The notes below the pieces were generated by a model. That model made no database searches, had not been told where the DNA came from, and was given only the letters and a program-made list of their open reading frames with translations. 64,000 bases of DNA, from the NCBI GenBank assembly GCA_945877505.1, contig CAMDWT010000002.1, forward strand, positions 1 to 64,000. Reading direction: 5' to 3'. Origin of the DNA: Crenothrix polyspora (lineage in GTDB: Bacteria; Pseudomonadota; Gammaproteobacteria; Methylococcales; Methylomonadaceae). Made by a program: the position numbers and the translations under genes. Positions 36,535 to 45,676 of the stretch are shown here, in pieces. Within the stretch, counting starts at the first letter, position 1, and the number at the start of each line of letters is the position of its first letter.

Positions 36535-36752
36535 TTTAAGTCCTATGTAAAATATGTAATTAAAGCCTTGAGAGGCTATTTAGCGCTGGGAAATTTAAGA
36601 ATTACTTATGATAAACAGGACGAGCAATATGGTAAAAACTTCGTAAAGATAAGCATAACGGTAAAACAATTTACAAGCTAAAATAATTTTATAGTGATGC
36701 TTTAGTAAAGTCAATAATTTTAGTCCCTAGCAAATGGGGCATTTTAGAGCGG

Positions 36753-38303
36753 TTATTGGAAATAGATTGCCGCACTAATTAGTGTCGCACTAAGGATTAC
36801 CGTCCATAAAGTTGAGCGGTGATTTGTTTCTAGTTGTTGGCGGAGTAATGCAATTTCTCGTTGTTGTATGTCTGCTTGTTGATGAGTTTGAGCTGCATTA
36901 TTAAGCGCTTTGTAAATTAAAGAAGGTATTTCTGGGAATTGTTCAGCAAATTCTGGAAATTGTTTTATTAGTTTATTAAATTTTGCTTTAGGCCCTAAAC
37001 GTTCATGAAACCATTCTTCCAGAAAAGGTTTTGCGGTTTGCCAAAGATCGAGCTCAGGATATAGTTGTCGCCCTAAACCTTCAATATTGAGCAACGTTTT
37101 TTGCAAAAGGACTAATTGCGGTTGTACGTGCATATCAAAGCGACGTGCAGTTTGAAATAGACGTAATAATAATTGTCCAAAAGAAATATCTTTCAGCGGT
37201 TTTTCAAATATGGGTTCACAAACGCTACGAATGGCCGATTCAAACTCTTCAATACGGGTAGTACTGGGGACCCAGCCAGATTCTACGTGCATTTCAGCAA
37301 CTTTACGGTAATCTCGATTAAAAAAAGCAAGAAAGTTTTCGGCCAGATAACGCTGATCAGATAAAGATAAAGAACCGACAATGCCAAAATCAACGGCTAT
37401 ATACTTATCCGGTACTTCAACAAAAATATTACCGGGATGCATGTCGGCATGAAAGAAGTTATCTCTAAATACTTGCGTGAAAAAGATTTCTACACCACGT
37501 TCTGCGAGCAATTTAAAGTTGGCTCCCTTTTCTTTTAGTTGTTCTATTTCGCCAACGGGAATGCCATAAATTCTTTCCATGACCATTACTTTTTTTCGCG
37601 TAAGAGGCCAATGCACTTCTGGGATATAAATCAGTTCGGAGTTTTCAAAATTTCGACGTAATTTTGCTGCGTTCCCCGCCTCTCTAACGAGATCAAGTTC
37701 ATCAAGTGTTGTTCTTTCAAATTCAGCAACTACATCAATCGCGCGTAATCGCCGTGCATCTGGCCAGAATTTTTCTGCAAAACGGGCTAATTCATAAAGT
37801 AAGCCAATATCAGAAAGAATTCTTTTTTCGATGTCTGGGCGGAGTACTTTAACGATTACATTTTCTCCCGTATGGAGAATAGCGGTATGGACTTGTGCAA
37901 CAGAAGCTGACGCTAAAGGAGAGGGATCAAACTCTGCAAAGGCTTCGGCAATAGACATCCCCAGTTCTGTTTCAATGATGTTACGGGCAATTTCATTGGC
38001 AAAGGGAGGTACTCGGTCTTGTAGTTTTACCAGTTCATCTGAAATGTCTTCTGGTAACAAATCTTTACGCGTCGATAAAGCTTGGCCAAACTTAACATAA
38101 ATCGGCCCGAGATCCTCTAAAGCGCGCCGTATTCTGAAGCCTCGTGAATCAGTTTGAGATTTAAGCCAGTAACTAGGGGTGATAAAAGCTAAATAGCGAA
38201 TAGGTCGAAATAAATGAGTCTTTAAGACAATTTCATCTAAACCATGAAAAATAAGAACCCAGTTAATATGGATCAGGCGAAATAATAATTTAGGTCGGAT
38301 CAC
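36753..38303 (-). CDS. ubiB: Ubiquinone biosynthesis protein kinase-like UbiB
   Basis: 516 aa, starting with GTG at 38303 and overlapping the end of ubiJ by 14 nt. The ABC1/ADCK signature is present: LGPIYVKFGQALSTRKDLLP (KxGQ), ASASVAQVH (Ala-rich loop), FFHADMHPGNIF and AVDFGIVGSLS (metal-binding Asp). A C-terminal membrane segment (LWTVILSATLISAAIYF) anchors it. UbiB is an ATPase needed for ubiquinone-8 synthesis, probably extracting lipid precursors. It ends the ubiE-ubiJ-ubiB unit; no tatABC genes follow. Confidence 0.94.
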   Translation of the reverse strand: MIRPKLLFRLIHINWVLIFHGLDEIVLKTHLFRPIRYLAFITPSYWLKSQTDSRGFRIRRALEDLGPIYVKFGQALSTRKDLLPEDISDELVKLQDRVPPFANEIARNIIETELGMSIAEAFAEFDPSPLASASVAQVHTAILHTGENVIVKVLRPDIEKRILSDIGLLYELARFAEKFWPDARRLRAIDVVAEFERTTLDELDLVREAGNAAKLRRNFENSELIYIPEVHWPLTRKKVMVMERIYGIPVGEIEQLKEKGANFKLLAERGVEIFFTQVFRDNFFHADMHPGNIFVEVPDKYIAVDFGIVGSLSLSDQRYLAENFLAFFNRDYRKVAEMHVESGWVPSTTRIEEFESAIRSVCEPIFEKPLKDISFGQLLLRLFQTARRFDMHVQPQLVLLQKTLLNIEGLGRQLYPELDLWQTAKPFLEEWFHERLGPKAKFNKLIKQFPEFAEQFPEIPSLIYKALNNAAQTHQQADIQQREIALLRQQLETNHRSTLWTVILSATLISAAIYFQ

Positions 38304-38913
38304 AAGTTACCTTTGTTTGAAGTCGATCAATTCTACTTTGTAAGCGGTCAAAGTCAGTGCGAAGTAAATCAATCTGCTTATAAAAAATATCCATTTCAGG
38401 TGGAGCAGGAAGATCGCGTGTCTCTTCTTGCAAGAATTCTGAAGCATTAAGTCGAAAAGTTTCAATAGACTCTTGTCCCCAATTTTGACTGGCCCTGACA
38501 AATTGAATTATGTTATTTGCTAATGTGTCGCCTGTGTAACGCGCTAATTGTTGTTCAAGATTAATATCGAGTTTGGCGAATAAGGTTTGAAACTTTCTGC
38601 CTGTTTGCATATCGCCTTCAATGACAACCTTGCCAGAGAAAATTGACCTCATAGGATTTGAGCTAAGCCCCATTAAGCCAAAAGCAAACGCTGAGCCAGT
38701 AAGTCGTGTACTGGGTTCATCACTGCTGTAATCAAGCAGTTGAATTGAGTCAACACTAGGGCATAAATAAATAGTTTCATTAAAGGGTGTGATAGTGACG
38801 GCGATAGTTTTTCCTGCTATGGGCGTCAGAAACGTAGCAACATTCTGATCCATAGCAAGAAACTTGTTTAGCGCAGTCTCTAAGATGCTCATTAATAATG
38901 GTTTGAGGGTCAT
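38290..38913 (-). CDS. ubiJ: Ubiquinone biosynthesis accessory factor UbiJ (SCP2 domain)
   Basis: 207 aa from the ATG at 38913 (MTLKPLLMSILETALNKFL), 1 nt after the ubiE stop; the track start 10 codons upstream lies inside ubiE. N-terminal SCP2 lipid-binding domain followed by a C-terminal coiled coil (DIFYKQIDLLRTDFDRLQSRIDRLQTKV). UbiJ organises the soluble Ubi complex by holding the polyprenyl intermediates. Order ubiE-ubiJ-ubiB is as in E. coli. Confidence 0.9.
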   Translation of the reverse strand: MTLKPLLMSILETALNKFLAMDQNVATFLTPIAGKTIAVTITPFNETIYLCPSVDSIQLLDYSSDEPSTRLTGSAFAFGLMGLSSNPMRSIFSGKVVIEGDMQTGRKFQTLFAKLDINLEQQLARYTGDTLANNIIQFVRASQNWGQESIETFRLNASEFLQEETRDLPAPPEMDIFYKQIDLLRTDFDRLQSRIDRLQTKVTCDPT

Positions 38914-38914
38914 A

Positions 38915-39664
38915 CTAGATTTTGTAGCCTCTATGGACAGCAACGATACCTTGGCTCATGTTGAAAAACTCACAGCGCTCTAAACCGGCATTCTCCATCA
39001 TTTTTTTAAGCTCATCTTGTTTAGGGTGCATGCGTATTGATTCAGCAAGATAACGATAACTGTCTTCATCTTTGGCAACAAATTTACCGATTTTAGGGAG
39101 TAGTTTAAATGAATAAAAATCGTATACTTTTTCAGTGATTTTATCGACAGGATGAGAGAATTCCAAAACGATAACGCGTCCACCTGGTTTTAATACTCGA
39201 TACATTGATCGTAACGCAGCATCTTTATCGGTAACGTTTCTAAGACCAAAAGCGATGCAAACGCAATCAAAAGTATTATCTTCAAACGGAAGGCATTCAG
39301 CATTAACTTGTGCATAGCGAATGTTACCAATCAAGCCTTTATCAATCAGTCGATTACGTCCTGTGCGTAGCATCTCAGAATTGATGTCGGCTAAAACAAC
39401 TTGACCGTCTTTTCCAACACGTTGTTCAAATAGCACGGTTAAGTCGCCAGTACCTCCTGCCAAATCAAGTACTTGCTCGCCTTTTCGGACATTGCTTAAT
39501 TGAACAGCAACCCGTTTCCAGATACGGTGTATTCCAAGAGACATCAAGTCATTCATAATGTCGTACTGTCCTGCAACAGAATCAAATACACCGCGAACTA
39601 GATTAACTTTATCTTCAGTAGCGACTTGTTTAAAACCAAAATGGGTGGTGTTATCTTTTGTCAT
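38915..39664 (-). CDS. ubiE: Ubiquinone/menaquinone C-methyltransferase UbiE
   Basis: 249 aa. Class I SAM methyltransferase: [15 protein letters not shown] (motif I), [12 protein letters not shown] and the UbiE-specific [32 protein letters not shown]. It methylates the ring of demethyl-(mena)quinone intermediates. The start codon overlaps the DUF971 stop by 4 nt (ATGA), showing tight coupling. Confidence 0.95.
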   Translation of the reverse strand: MTKDNTTHFGFKQVATEDKVNLVRGVFDSVAGQYDIMNDLMSLGIHRIWKRVAVQLSNVRKGEQVLDLAGGTGDLTVLFEQRVGKDGQVVLADINSEMLRTGRNRLIDKGLIGNIRYAQVNAECLPFEDNTFDCVCIAFGLRNVTDKDAALRSMYRVLKPGGRVIVLEFSHPVDKITEKVYDFYSFKLLPKIGKFVAKDEDSYRYLAESIRMHPKQDELKKMMENAGLERCEFFNMSQGIVAVHRGYKI

Positions 39665-40062
39665 ATTTGTTCCGTAATTTTTAGTGTTTCTTTGCGTTTA
39701 TGTCCAGCGATTACAAGCTTATTAAGATAATTTGCCCATAAGGACTGATATTCAGAGCCTAATTTATAGAGTAGATCCCATGTGTAAATGCCACTATTGT
39801 GACCATCGCTAAATACGAGAGCGACCGCATAATTTCCAATAGGTTTAATCTCTATAATGCCCACATCTTCTTTATCTAGTTGCAGTATTTCTTGTCCTGG
39901 AGCATGGCCAACTGCTTCCGCCGATGGCGTATAGACGCGAAGATATTCACAGGGTAATTGGAAAGTGCTACCCTCTGCAAAACTTACATCAAGCCTATTA
40001 GAGGCTTGATGTAATTTAATTTCAGTAGGCCAAGTATTACAAGGAGTTACAATTAAGCGCAT
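39661..40062 (-). CDS. DUF971 (gamma-butyrobetaine hydroxylase N-terminal-like) protein
   Basis: 133 aa. [44 protein letters not shown] and [25 protein letters not shown] are the DUF971 pattern, including the WDLLYKLG end. Eukaryotic relatives occur in Fe-S or oxygenase contexts; the bacterial standalone form often sits between hslU and ubiE, as here. No defined role. It is 58 nt from the end of hslU. Confidence 0.85.
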   Translation of the reverse strand: MRLIVTPCNTWPTEIKLHQASNRLDVSFAEGSTFQLPCEYLRVYTPSAEAVGHAPGQEILQLDKEDVGIIEIKPIGNYAVALVFSDGHNSGIYTWDLLYKLGSEYQSLWANYLNKLVIAGHKRKETLKITEQI

Positions 40063-40120
40063 ATAATATAATAAAAATCAGCTATCACCGATAGTTGAGT
40101 GCTGTTAAGAGTATGTTTTG

Positions 40121-41446
40121 TTATAAAATATAACGACTTAAATCTTCATCTTCTGCAAACTCAGTTAAGTGCTGATCAACATAGTTAGCATCAATTATGA
40201 TGGTTTTTTCGCTAAGGTCAGGTGCATTATATGAGATTTCTTCTAGTAATCTCTCTAGCATCGTGTGAAGCCGTCTTGCGCCAATATTTTCAGTCGTTTC
40301 ATTGACTTGCCAGCCCAGTTCTGCAATACGTTGAATGCCATCTAAGGCAAACGTTAGTGTTACGCCTTCAGTCGCTAATAACGCCTCATACTGTTCTGTT
40401 AATGACGCATTGGGCTCAGTTAGAATACGAACAAAGTCATCTGCAGTTAATGCACTTAACTCGACACGAATAGGGAAACGGCCTTGTAGTTCTGGTATTA
40501 AGTCCGATGGTTTGGCTACATGGAAGGCACCCGAAGCGATGAAGAGTATATGGTCGGTTTTGATAGCGCCATATTTTGTACTGACTGTACTTCCCTCTAC
40601 TAAGGGTAATAAATCTCGTTGAACGCCTTCGCGGGAGACTTCGCCTCCGCCACCACCCAATTCTGAGCGCTTGCAAATTTTGTCTATTTCATCAAGAAAT
40701 ACAATACCATTTTGTTCCACAGCATCAACGGCGCGACTACGAATATCATCTTCATTAACTAGCTTAGCGGCTTCTTCTTCTTGTAAAGCATGCAATGCTT
40801 TTTTAATGGACATTTTACGTGATCGAGTCTTGCTTGAGCCCATGTTTTGAAACATGCCTTGTAACTGACTTGTCATTTCCTCCATGCCGGGAGGTGCCAT
40901 GATTTCTACGCCCATCGGGGCTACATTGATTTCAATTTCAATTTCTTTAGTGTCTAAGTCGCCTTCGCGTAGTTTTTTACGCATTTTTTGACGAGTAGAA
41001 TCTTCAGTGTCTGAAAGCATGCCGGCATCAGCTTTGGGTAGCAGAATATCGAGGATTTTTTCTTCAGCAGCGTCGTAAGCTTTAGTTTGAACTTTTTCCA
41101 TCTCCGCCATGCGTGTCATATTGACGGCAGTATCAACTAAATCTCGAATGATGGATTCAACATCTCTACCGACATAACCGACTTCAGTGAATTTAGTTGC
41201 TTCGATTTTTATAAAAGGAGCATTAGCTAAGCGAGCAAGGCGGCGAGCAATTTCTGTTTTACCAACACCAGTAGGGCCAATCATTAAAATGTTTTTTGGT
41301 GTAATTTCATCGCGCAACGTAGGGGCTACTTGCTGGCGACGCCAACGGTTTCTCAATGCGATAGCCACAGATCGTTTGGCGCTGGCTTGACCAACAATAT
41401 GTTTATCTAGCTCACTTACAATTTCTTTGGGGGTCATCTGTGTCAT
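40121..41446 (-). CDS. hslU: ATP-dependent protease ATPase subunit HslU (ClpY)
   Basis: 441 aa, standard length. Walker [16 protein letters not shown] (near 54), intermediate domain about 110-230, Walker [12 protein letters not shown], sensor region and arginine finger GRFPIRVEL; ends with DLSRYIL, the C-terminal tail that inserts into HslV. AAA+ unfoldase for the HslVU protease. It begins 4 nt after hslV. Two Met codons occur at the start ([10 protein letters not shown]); either is possible. Confidence 0.96.
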   Translation of the reverse strand: MTQMTPKEIVSELDKHIVGQASAKRSVAIALRNRWRRQQVAPTLRDEITPKNILMIGPTGVGKTEIARRLARLANAPFIKIEATKFTEVGYVGRDVESIIRDLVDTAVNMTRMAEMEKVQTKAYDAAEEKILDILLPKADAGMLSDTEDSTRQKMRKKLREGDLDTKEIEIEINVAPMGVEIMAPPGMEEMTSQLQGMFQNMGSSKTRSRKMSIKKALHALQEEEAAKLVNEDDIRSRAVDAVEQNGIVFLDEIDKICKRSELGGGGGEVSREGVQRDLLPLVEGSTVSTKYGAIKTDHILFIASGAFHVAKPSDLIPELQGRFPIRVELSALTADDFVRILTEPNASLTEQYEALLATEGVTLTFALDGIQRIAELGWQVNETTENIGARRLHTMLERLLEEISYNAPDLSEKTIIIDANYVDQHLTEFAEDEDLSRYIL

Positions 41447-41450
41447 GCGA

Positions 41451-41996
41451 TTACTCGTTGGGTTCGGCGTCTAATTCTTCTATGCGGAGATTGTGGTTGG
41501 TATAAATACAAATATCAGCGGCTATATTTAGGGACCTTTCGACAATTTCACGTGCGCTCAGATTGGTGTTTTCAAGTAATGCTCGGGCGGCAGCCTGTGC
41601 AAAAGCACCGCCTGAGCCTATAGCCATCAGGTCAAATTCAGGCTCGATAACATCGCCGGTTCCAGAAATAATTAAAGAAGTTCTGGCATCGGCAATAGTG
41701 AGTAAAGCTTCTAGTTTACGGAGTGCTCTATCCGTACGCCAGTCTTTAGCCATTTCAACAGCCGCTCTAGTTAAATTACCGCGATGCTTTTCTAATTTAC
41801 CTTCAAAGTGCTCAAATAAAGTAAAGGCATCTGCCGTTGCGCCAGCAAACCCTGCAATAACTTTGTCGTGATATAATCGGCGAACTTTTCGGGCATTACC
41901 TTTCATGACAGTGTTACCTAAAGTGACCTGTCCATCACCGCCAATAACAACTTTGTTGCCTCTGCGAACAGAAAGTATGGTTGTTCCTCTAAACAC
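41451..41996 (-). CDS. hslV: ATP-dependent protease peptidase subunit HslV (ClpQ)
   Basis: 181 aa, GTG start at 41996 with AGGAT 6 nt upstream. N-terminal-nucleophile peptidase: [38 protein letters not shown]. The catalytic Thr should be the first T of TTI, here preceded by MFRG instead of the single Met of E. coli HslV, so maturation needs removal of four residues, as in Thermotoga-type Hsl[16 protein letters not shown] is the conserved structural stretch. First gene of the hslV-hslU-DUF971-ubiEJB run. Confidence 0.95.
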   Translation of the reverse strand: MFRGTTILSVRRGNKVVIGGDGQVTLGNTVMKGNARKVRRLYHDKVIAGFAGATADAFTLFEHFEGKLEKHRGNLTRAAVEMAKDWRTDRALRKLEALLTIADARTSLIISGTGDVIEPEFDLMAIGSGGAFAQAAARALLENTNLSAREIVERSLNIAADICIYTNHNLRIEELDAEPNE

Positions 41997-42278
41997 TTTA
42001 ATATCCTAAGCTTTAAAAAATATAATGTTGATTTTACATGGTATCAATAGAAAATGTGGGAAAAAAACAGAAATGCTTCGGCCGGTAATGGTTATTGAGA
42101 ACATTTATGAGAAAGCCGAATTAGGATCGAGACAGAGTAAAGTGATTAGTCTGTAGTTGGATATTGTTGTTAGGGGGCTTGAGTGGAAAATAAAGCATGA
42201 CAAAAGCTCAGTATAAGCCCTATTATTTTAATTTTTTAAGTTGATTCTCCGTATAACTTGCTGCATAAGGTTTAAAGC

Positions 42279-44165
42279 ATGTCGATCCATTATATTTTTA
42301 GTTTAATTATCATTGCATTTTTTGTGGGTTGTGCGCCGACTCGGCAAATTACGGTTGATTACCCTTCTGCTCATGTTGCTGAGACGCAGTCAGCTCAGTT
42401 AACGCAGTCACATCCTTTTCAAGCACTACCTGGGTTTCAGGTTATTGATGGCGATGATTATTATGTAAGACTAATTTCTGAGTTCGACTTTAAGGGGGAG
42501 AATGTATTAAAAAGTGGTTGCAGTAACATTGCACCATCCTATGAGAAAGGTGATTTGTCATCTACCCTTATATTTTCTGTGAAGAATGAAAGCCTCGTTT
42601 TTAATAATGAGGCGGTAGGATTTTTATACCAAGCGGGCTCGGGAAAGTGTAATTTTAAATTTGATGCAAAGAAAATAACACTTACACCCTGGATGCGTTT
42701 GGATTTAGGTAAGGAAACTCAGGTTGATTATAGTTTTTTATCTAGTGCGAATAGTGATGTTGATGTGTCCGGCTTAGTGGGTGATGTGACAACTGCCAGT
42801 AACATGCTAGCGTTAACAGGTGTTGGTATGGGCGTTTCTGTAGTGGGTCAGTTTGCGGGTCAATGGGCAAAGAATAATCCTCAAGCTCTCGCAAAATCAA
42901 CGTCAGCAAAGCATAGTTCGGAGTCACATTCGCTTCCTACTTTTATAAGTTTTTCTGGTAAGACAGGCGCACTTAATCAAACGATATTTAAGGTATATGC
43001 AGTTGCCGAAGGTGGTATCAATATCTTTGCTTCGGATACGCAGCCAATAGGTGAGCTTAAGATTTACCCTGAAATTATTCCTTCTTTATTATTAAAGACG
43101 ACTCCAGAGGGTATTCCTGATGCAAGAGATTTGTCTTTTGATGAAATTGGCTATTTACCCATTAAGACGGCAACGGGTGAGATAAAATTATTGCAACTGA
43201 TTGAACAATCGAAGCATCCAGCAAAGCCAAATCTAAAGCCAAACTGGAATAATTATGAAGAGGTTGAAAACAATTGCCGAAAAATAAAATTGGTGATGAA
43301 GGATTTAGGGTTTAATAAGTTTGATCGTAATGCATTTCTGTATTATTTTTTGATCAATGATAATAATTGGAAAAATTATAATATAACGCATCAGAAAGCA
43401 CTAAGCGACGAGCTAAACTTGAAAGTGATGGAGTCTTATCGGAAAAAAGGTTTCGGGATGTGTCTAGCTACAGAAGATTATGCGGTTATGAAGGCGATTG
43501 GATTGCCTGTTAATTTATCCTCAGATTGGCAGGTGATTGAAGATACTGGGCAGAAAAAAGAACAATTTTTAACCCCACTTAAATCGATTGAGCGACAGTT
43601 AATCTCTGTACTAAAAAACTCAAATAGAGCTGAAATGGAGCGACAATTATATCCTTTGCTAGCAACCACTAAGACGGGTGAGGGCAGTGTGTTATTGCAA
43701 AATCATTTGGGTGAGTTTGGTTTGGAGAAGTTATTGGCTAGTCCGGTGGTTGAGCCGGTTGCGACACCCCTTCCTGACGCGACAGCTCAGCCTTCAATAG
43801 TTCCTGTTACGCCTGCTTTACCTAATTCAGTGGCCAGTTCAATGCCAGGTGAGGGGCTTGTTGTAAGTGCGCGCCAATTGGTGCAGGTCTTTTCTGGTTT
43901 GTCTTTTGATGAGTTTAGCTGCGCACGTATTATTCCTAATCAATTAGGTAAGTCAACGGCAAATGAAGGTATCTTGTTGTTTACCACTAAAGAAGGAAGT
44001 CCACGAGCAAAAGGCGGCGCCATGGAGTTTGAGTTCTCAAATGGTAAAATAAATAGAATTGCTTTTCAGTTATCGACTTTTCGAGATTTAGAACAGGATG
44101 TGGTTGAGCACCCTGAGTCGGGTGGTTGTCGAATAGACCCTTCTTTTGTAAATAAATTACATTAA
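42279..44165 (+). CDS. Large predicted lipoprotein, unknown family
   Basis: 628 aa. Signal peptide ending in the lipobox FFVGCAPT, so the mature protein starts at Cys18 and is lipid-anchored. The middle includes a glycine-rich helix (TTASNMLALTGVGMGVSVVGQFAGQWA) and two regions: a beta-rich N half and a C half with Cys residues (NNCRKIKLVMKDLGF, GFGMCLATEDY). A Pro-rich linker (VEPVATPLPDATAQPSIVPVTPALP) precedes a final 90-residue domain. I do not recognise it. It is divergent from hslV and has no operon partner; 334 nt separate it from ctaC. Confidence 0.6.
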   Translation: MSIHYIFSLIIIAFFVGCAPTRQITVDYPSAHVAETQSAQLTQSHPFQALPGFQVIDGDDYYVRLISEFDFKGENVLKSGCSNIAPSYEKGDLSSTLIFSVKNESLVFNNEAVGFLYQAGSGKCNFKFDAKKITLTPWMRLDLGKETQVDYSFLSSANSDVDVSGLVGDVTTASNMLALTGVGMGVSVVGQFAGQWAKNNPQALAKSTSAKHSSESHSLPTFISFSGKTGALNQTIFKVYAVAEGGINIFASDTQPIGELKIYPEIIPSLLLKTTPEGIPDARDLSFDEIGYLPIKTATGEIKLLQLIEQSKHPAKPNLKPNWNNYEEVENNCRKIKLVMKDLGFNKFDRNAFLYYFLINDNNWKNYNITHQKALSDELNLKVMESYRKKGFGMCLATEDYAVMKAIGLPVNLSSDWQVIEDTGQKKEQFLTPLKSIERQLISVLKNSNRAEMERQLYPLLATTKTGEGSVLLQNHLGEFGLEKLLASPVVEPVATPLPDATAQPSIVPVTPALPNSVASSMPGEGLVVSARQLVQVFSGLSFDEFSCARIIPNQLGKSTANEGILLFTTKEGSPRAKGGAMEFEFSNGKINRIAFQLSTFRDLEQDVVEHPESGGCRIDPSFVNKLH

Positions 44166-44499
44166 TTAATGATGAATAGCTAAAGGGGGCGCCAGATTAA
44201 AAGGTGTGGTACTGGAATAAGTTTTACGATAAATCTATTTATTGACAGCTCATGGCTTTAAAGCGGGAGTTAATTTAGCGCAAAGGCGATCAAGTTTTCT
44301 TAATAATAAACGTCATATTTATGGGGTAAATTACAATTGATAATAAGGACAACTGGTATAGATAAGCATCATAGGTTAAAATCATCTGGTTTTTTGTGAT
44401 AATTATTACGTAAATGGAGTGAGGCTAAGTTTTTGGTCTTGAAGTTACGAAGATATATTACTTGCAAGCATTTATAACTACTATCGAAGAGGCTGCTCA
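44166..44499. other. 334-nt gene-free region upstream of ctaC
   Basis: No ORF that I can support. It holds a candidate ctaC promoter at 44376-44403 and a stray TTGACA (44242-44247) with no matching -10. Nothing else is clear. Confidence 0.5.
44376..44403 (+). promoter_or_regulatory. Candidate promoter of the cta operon
   Basis: TTAAAA (44376-44381), 16-nt spacer, GATAAT (44398-44403) with an extended TGT upstream. Leader of about 90 nt. Moderate fit only. Confidence 0.35.
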
Positions 44500-45621
44500 G
44501 TGAACAAAGCAAAGCAACTATTCGCAGGTCTGATCTTAATGGCTTCAGGGCTGGGAACAGTACAAGCGGACTATACGCTAAATTTAATGAAAGGGGTTAC
44601 AAAGGTCAGTAATGACATTTATGACCTTCATATGCTGATTCTATGGATTTGTGTAGTCATAGGGGTTGGTGTTTTTGGGGCCATGTTTTACTCAATTTAT
44701 CACCACCGTAAATCAAAAGGGCATCAAGCGGCTCAGTTTCATGAAAACACAACAGTTGAAATCATTTGGACGATAATACCGACCCTGATTTTGGTTGCTA
44801 TGGCTATTCCAGCAACAAAGACTATGTTGGAATTAAGTGATGTTGAGAAATCAGATATGACCATCCAAGTTACTGGGCGCCAATGGTACTGGGATTATAA
44901 ATATCTGGACAGTGACATTCATTTCGAAAGTCATTTAGATGAAGCGAGTGAAAGAGTCCATAGAACGGTTGGTGCTGATCCTCGATCCGTTCCTCATTAT
45001 TTATTAAACGTTGATAAGCCACTCGTCATTCCAGTAAAGAAAAAAGTGCGTTTTGTATTAACTTCAGTTGATGTAATTCACTCTTGGTGGGTGCCAGATT
45101 TAGGCTGGAAAAAAGATGCAAATCCTGGCTTTATTAATGAAGCATGGACATCTGTTGATAAGGCAGGAACTTATCGCGGCCAATGTACAGAGTTGTGTGG
45201 AAGAGACCATGCTTTTATGCCTATTGTCGTAATTGCCTTAGAGCAGCCTGAATACGATGCATGGGTTAAAAAGACCTTAGAGCAACAAAAACAAAAGCCT
45301 GATTTAAGTGATCAAAGTCGCGAACAATTAATGGCACATGGAGAATCGGTTTATTTGAAAAATTGTGTCGGCTGTCATCAAATTAATGGTGCCGGTGTTC
45401 CTGGGCTCATTCCTGCCTTAACAGGTAGCAAAATTGCGACAGGTAAATGGGAGTCTTTAGATGGCTTCTTACGCGCAGGTACAGCTAAAATGCCATCCTT
45501 TTCTAAATTAGATGGTAAAGAATATGCAGAGCTGATGACTTATGTTCGCAATAATCTGGGCAATAAAGTGGGTGATGAATTACAACCCAAGCAAACGGCA
45601 CTTCCAGACGATGATGACTAA
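44500..45621 (+). CDS. ctaC: Cytochrome c oxidase subunit II with C-terminal cytochrome c domain
   Basis: 373 aa from a GTG at 44500. Signal peptide (to about 24), two membrane helices, then the CuA domain: QVTGRQWYWDYKY, VDVIHSWWVPDLG and the copper motif QCTELCGRDHAFM near 228. After about residue 275 a fused c-type heme domain begins with NCVGCHQ near 288 and an axial Met in AKMPSF. This caa3-type arrangement lets the subunit accept electrons from soluble cytochrome c directly. First gene of ctaC-ctaD-orf32-ctaG-ctaE. Confidence 0.95.
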   Translation: MNKAKQLFAGLILMASGLGTVQADYTLNLMKGVTKVSNDIYDLHMLILWICVVIGVGVFGAMFYSIYHHRKSKGHQAAQFHENTTVEIIWTIIPTLILVAMAIPATKTMLELSDVEKSDMTIQVTGRQWYWDYKYLDSDIHFESHLDEASERVHRTVGADPRSVPHYLLNVDKPLVIPVKKKVRFVLTSVDVIHSWWVPDLGWKKDANPGFINEAWTSVDKAGTYRGQCTELCGRDHAFMPIVVIALEQPEYDAWVKKTLEQQKQKPDLSDQSREQLMAHGESVYLKNCVGCHQINGAGVPGLIPALTGSKIATGKWESLDGFLRAGTAKMPSFSKLDGKEYAELMTYVRNNLGNKVGDELQPKQTALPDDDD

Positions 45622-45676
45622 GCTAATAGCGCGCTTGTCGACTCACACTTTTTTAATAATTTTCGAGGTATAACGT

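Noticed and set aside
44242-44247. TTGACA as a ctaC -35 box
   Set aside because: No -10 hexamer at 15-19 nt spacing; a better candidate is at 44376-44403.
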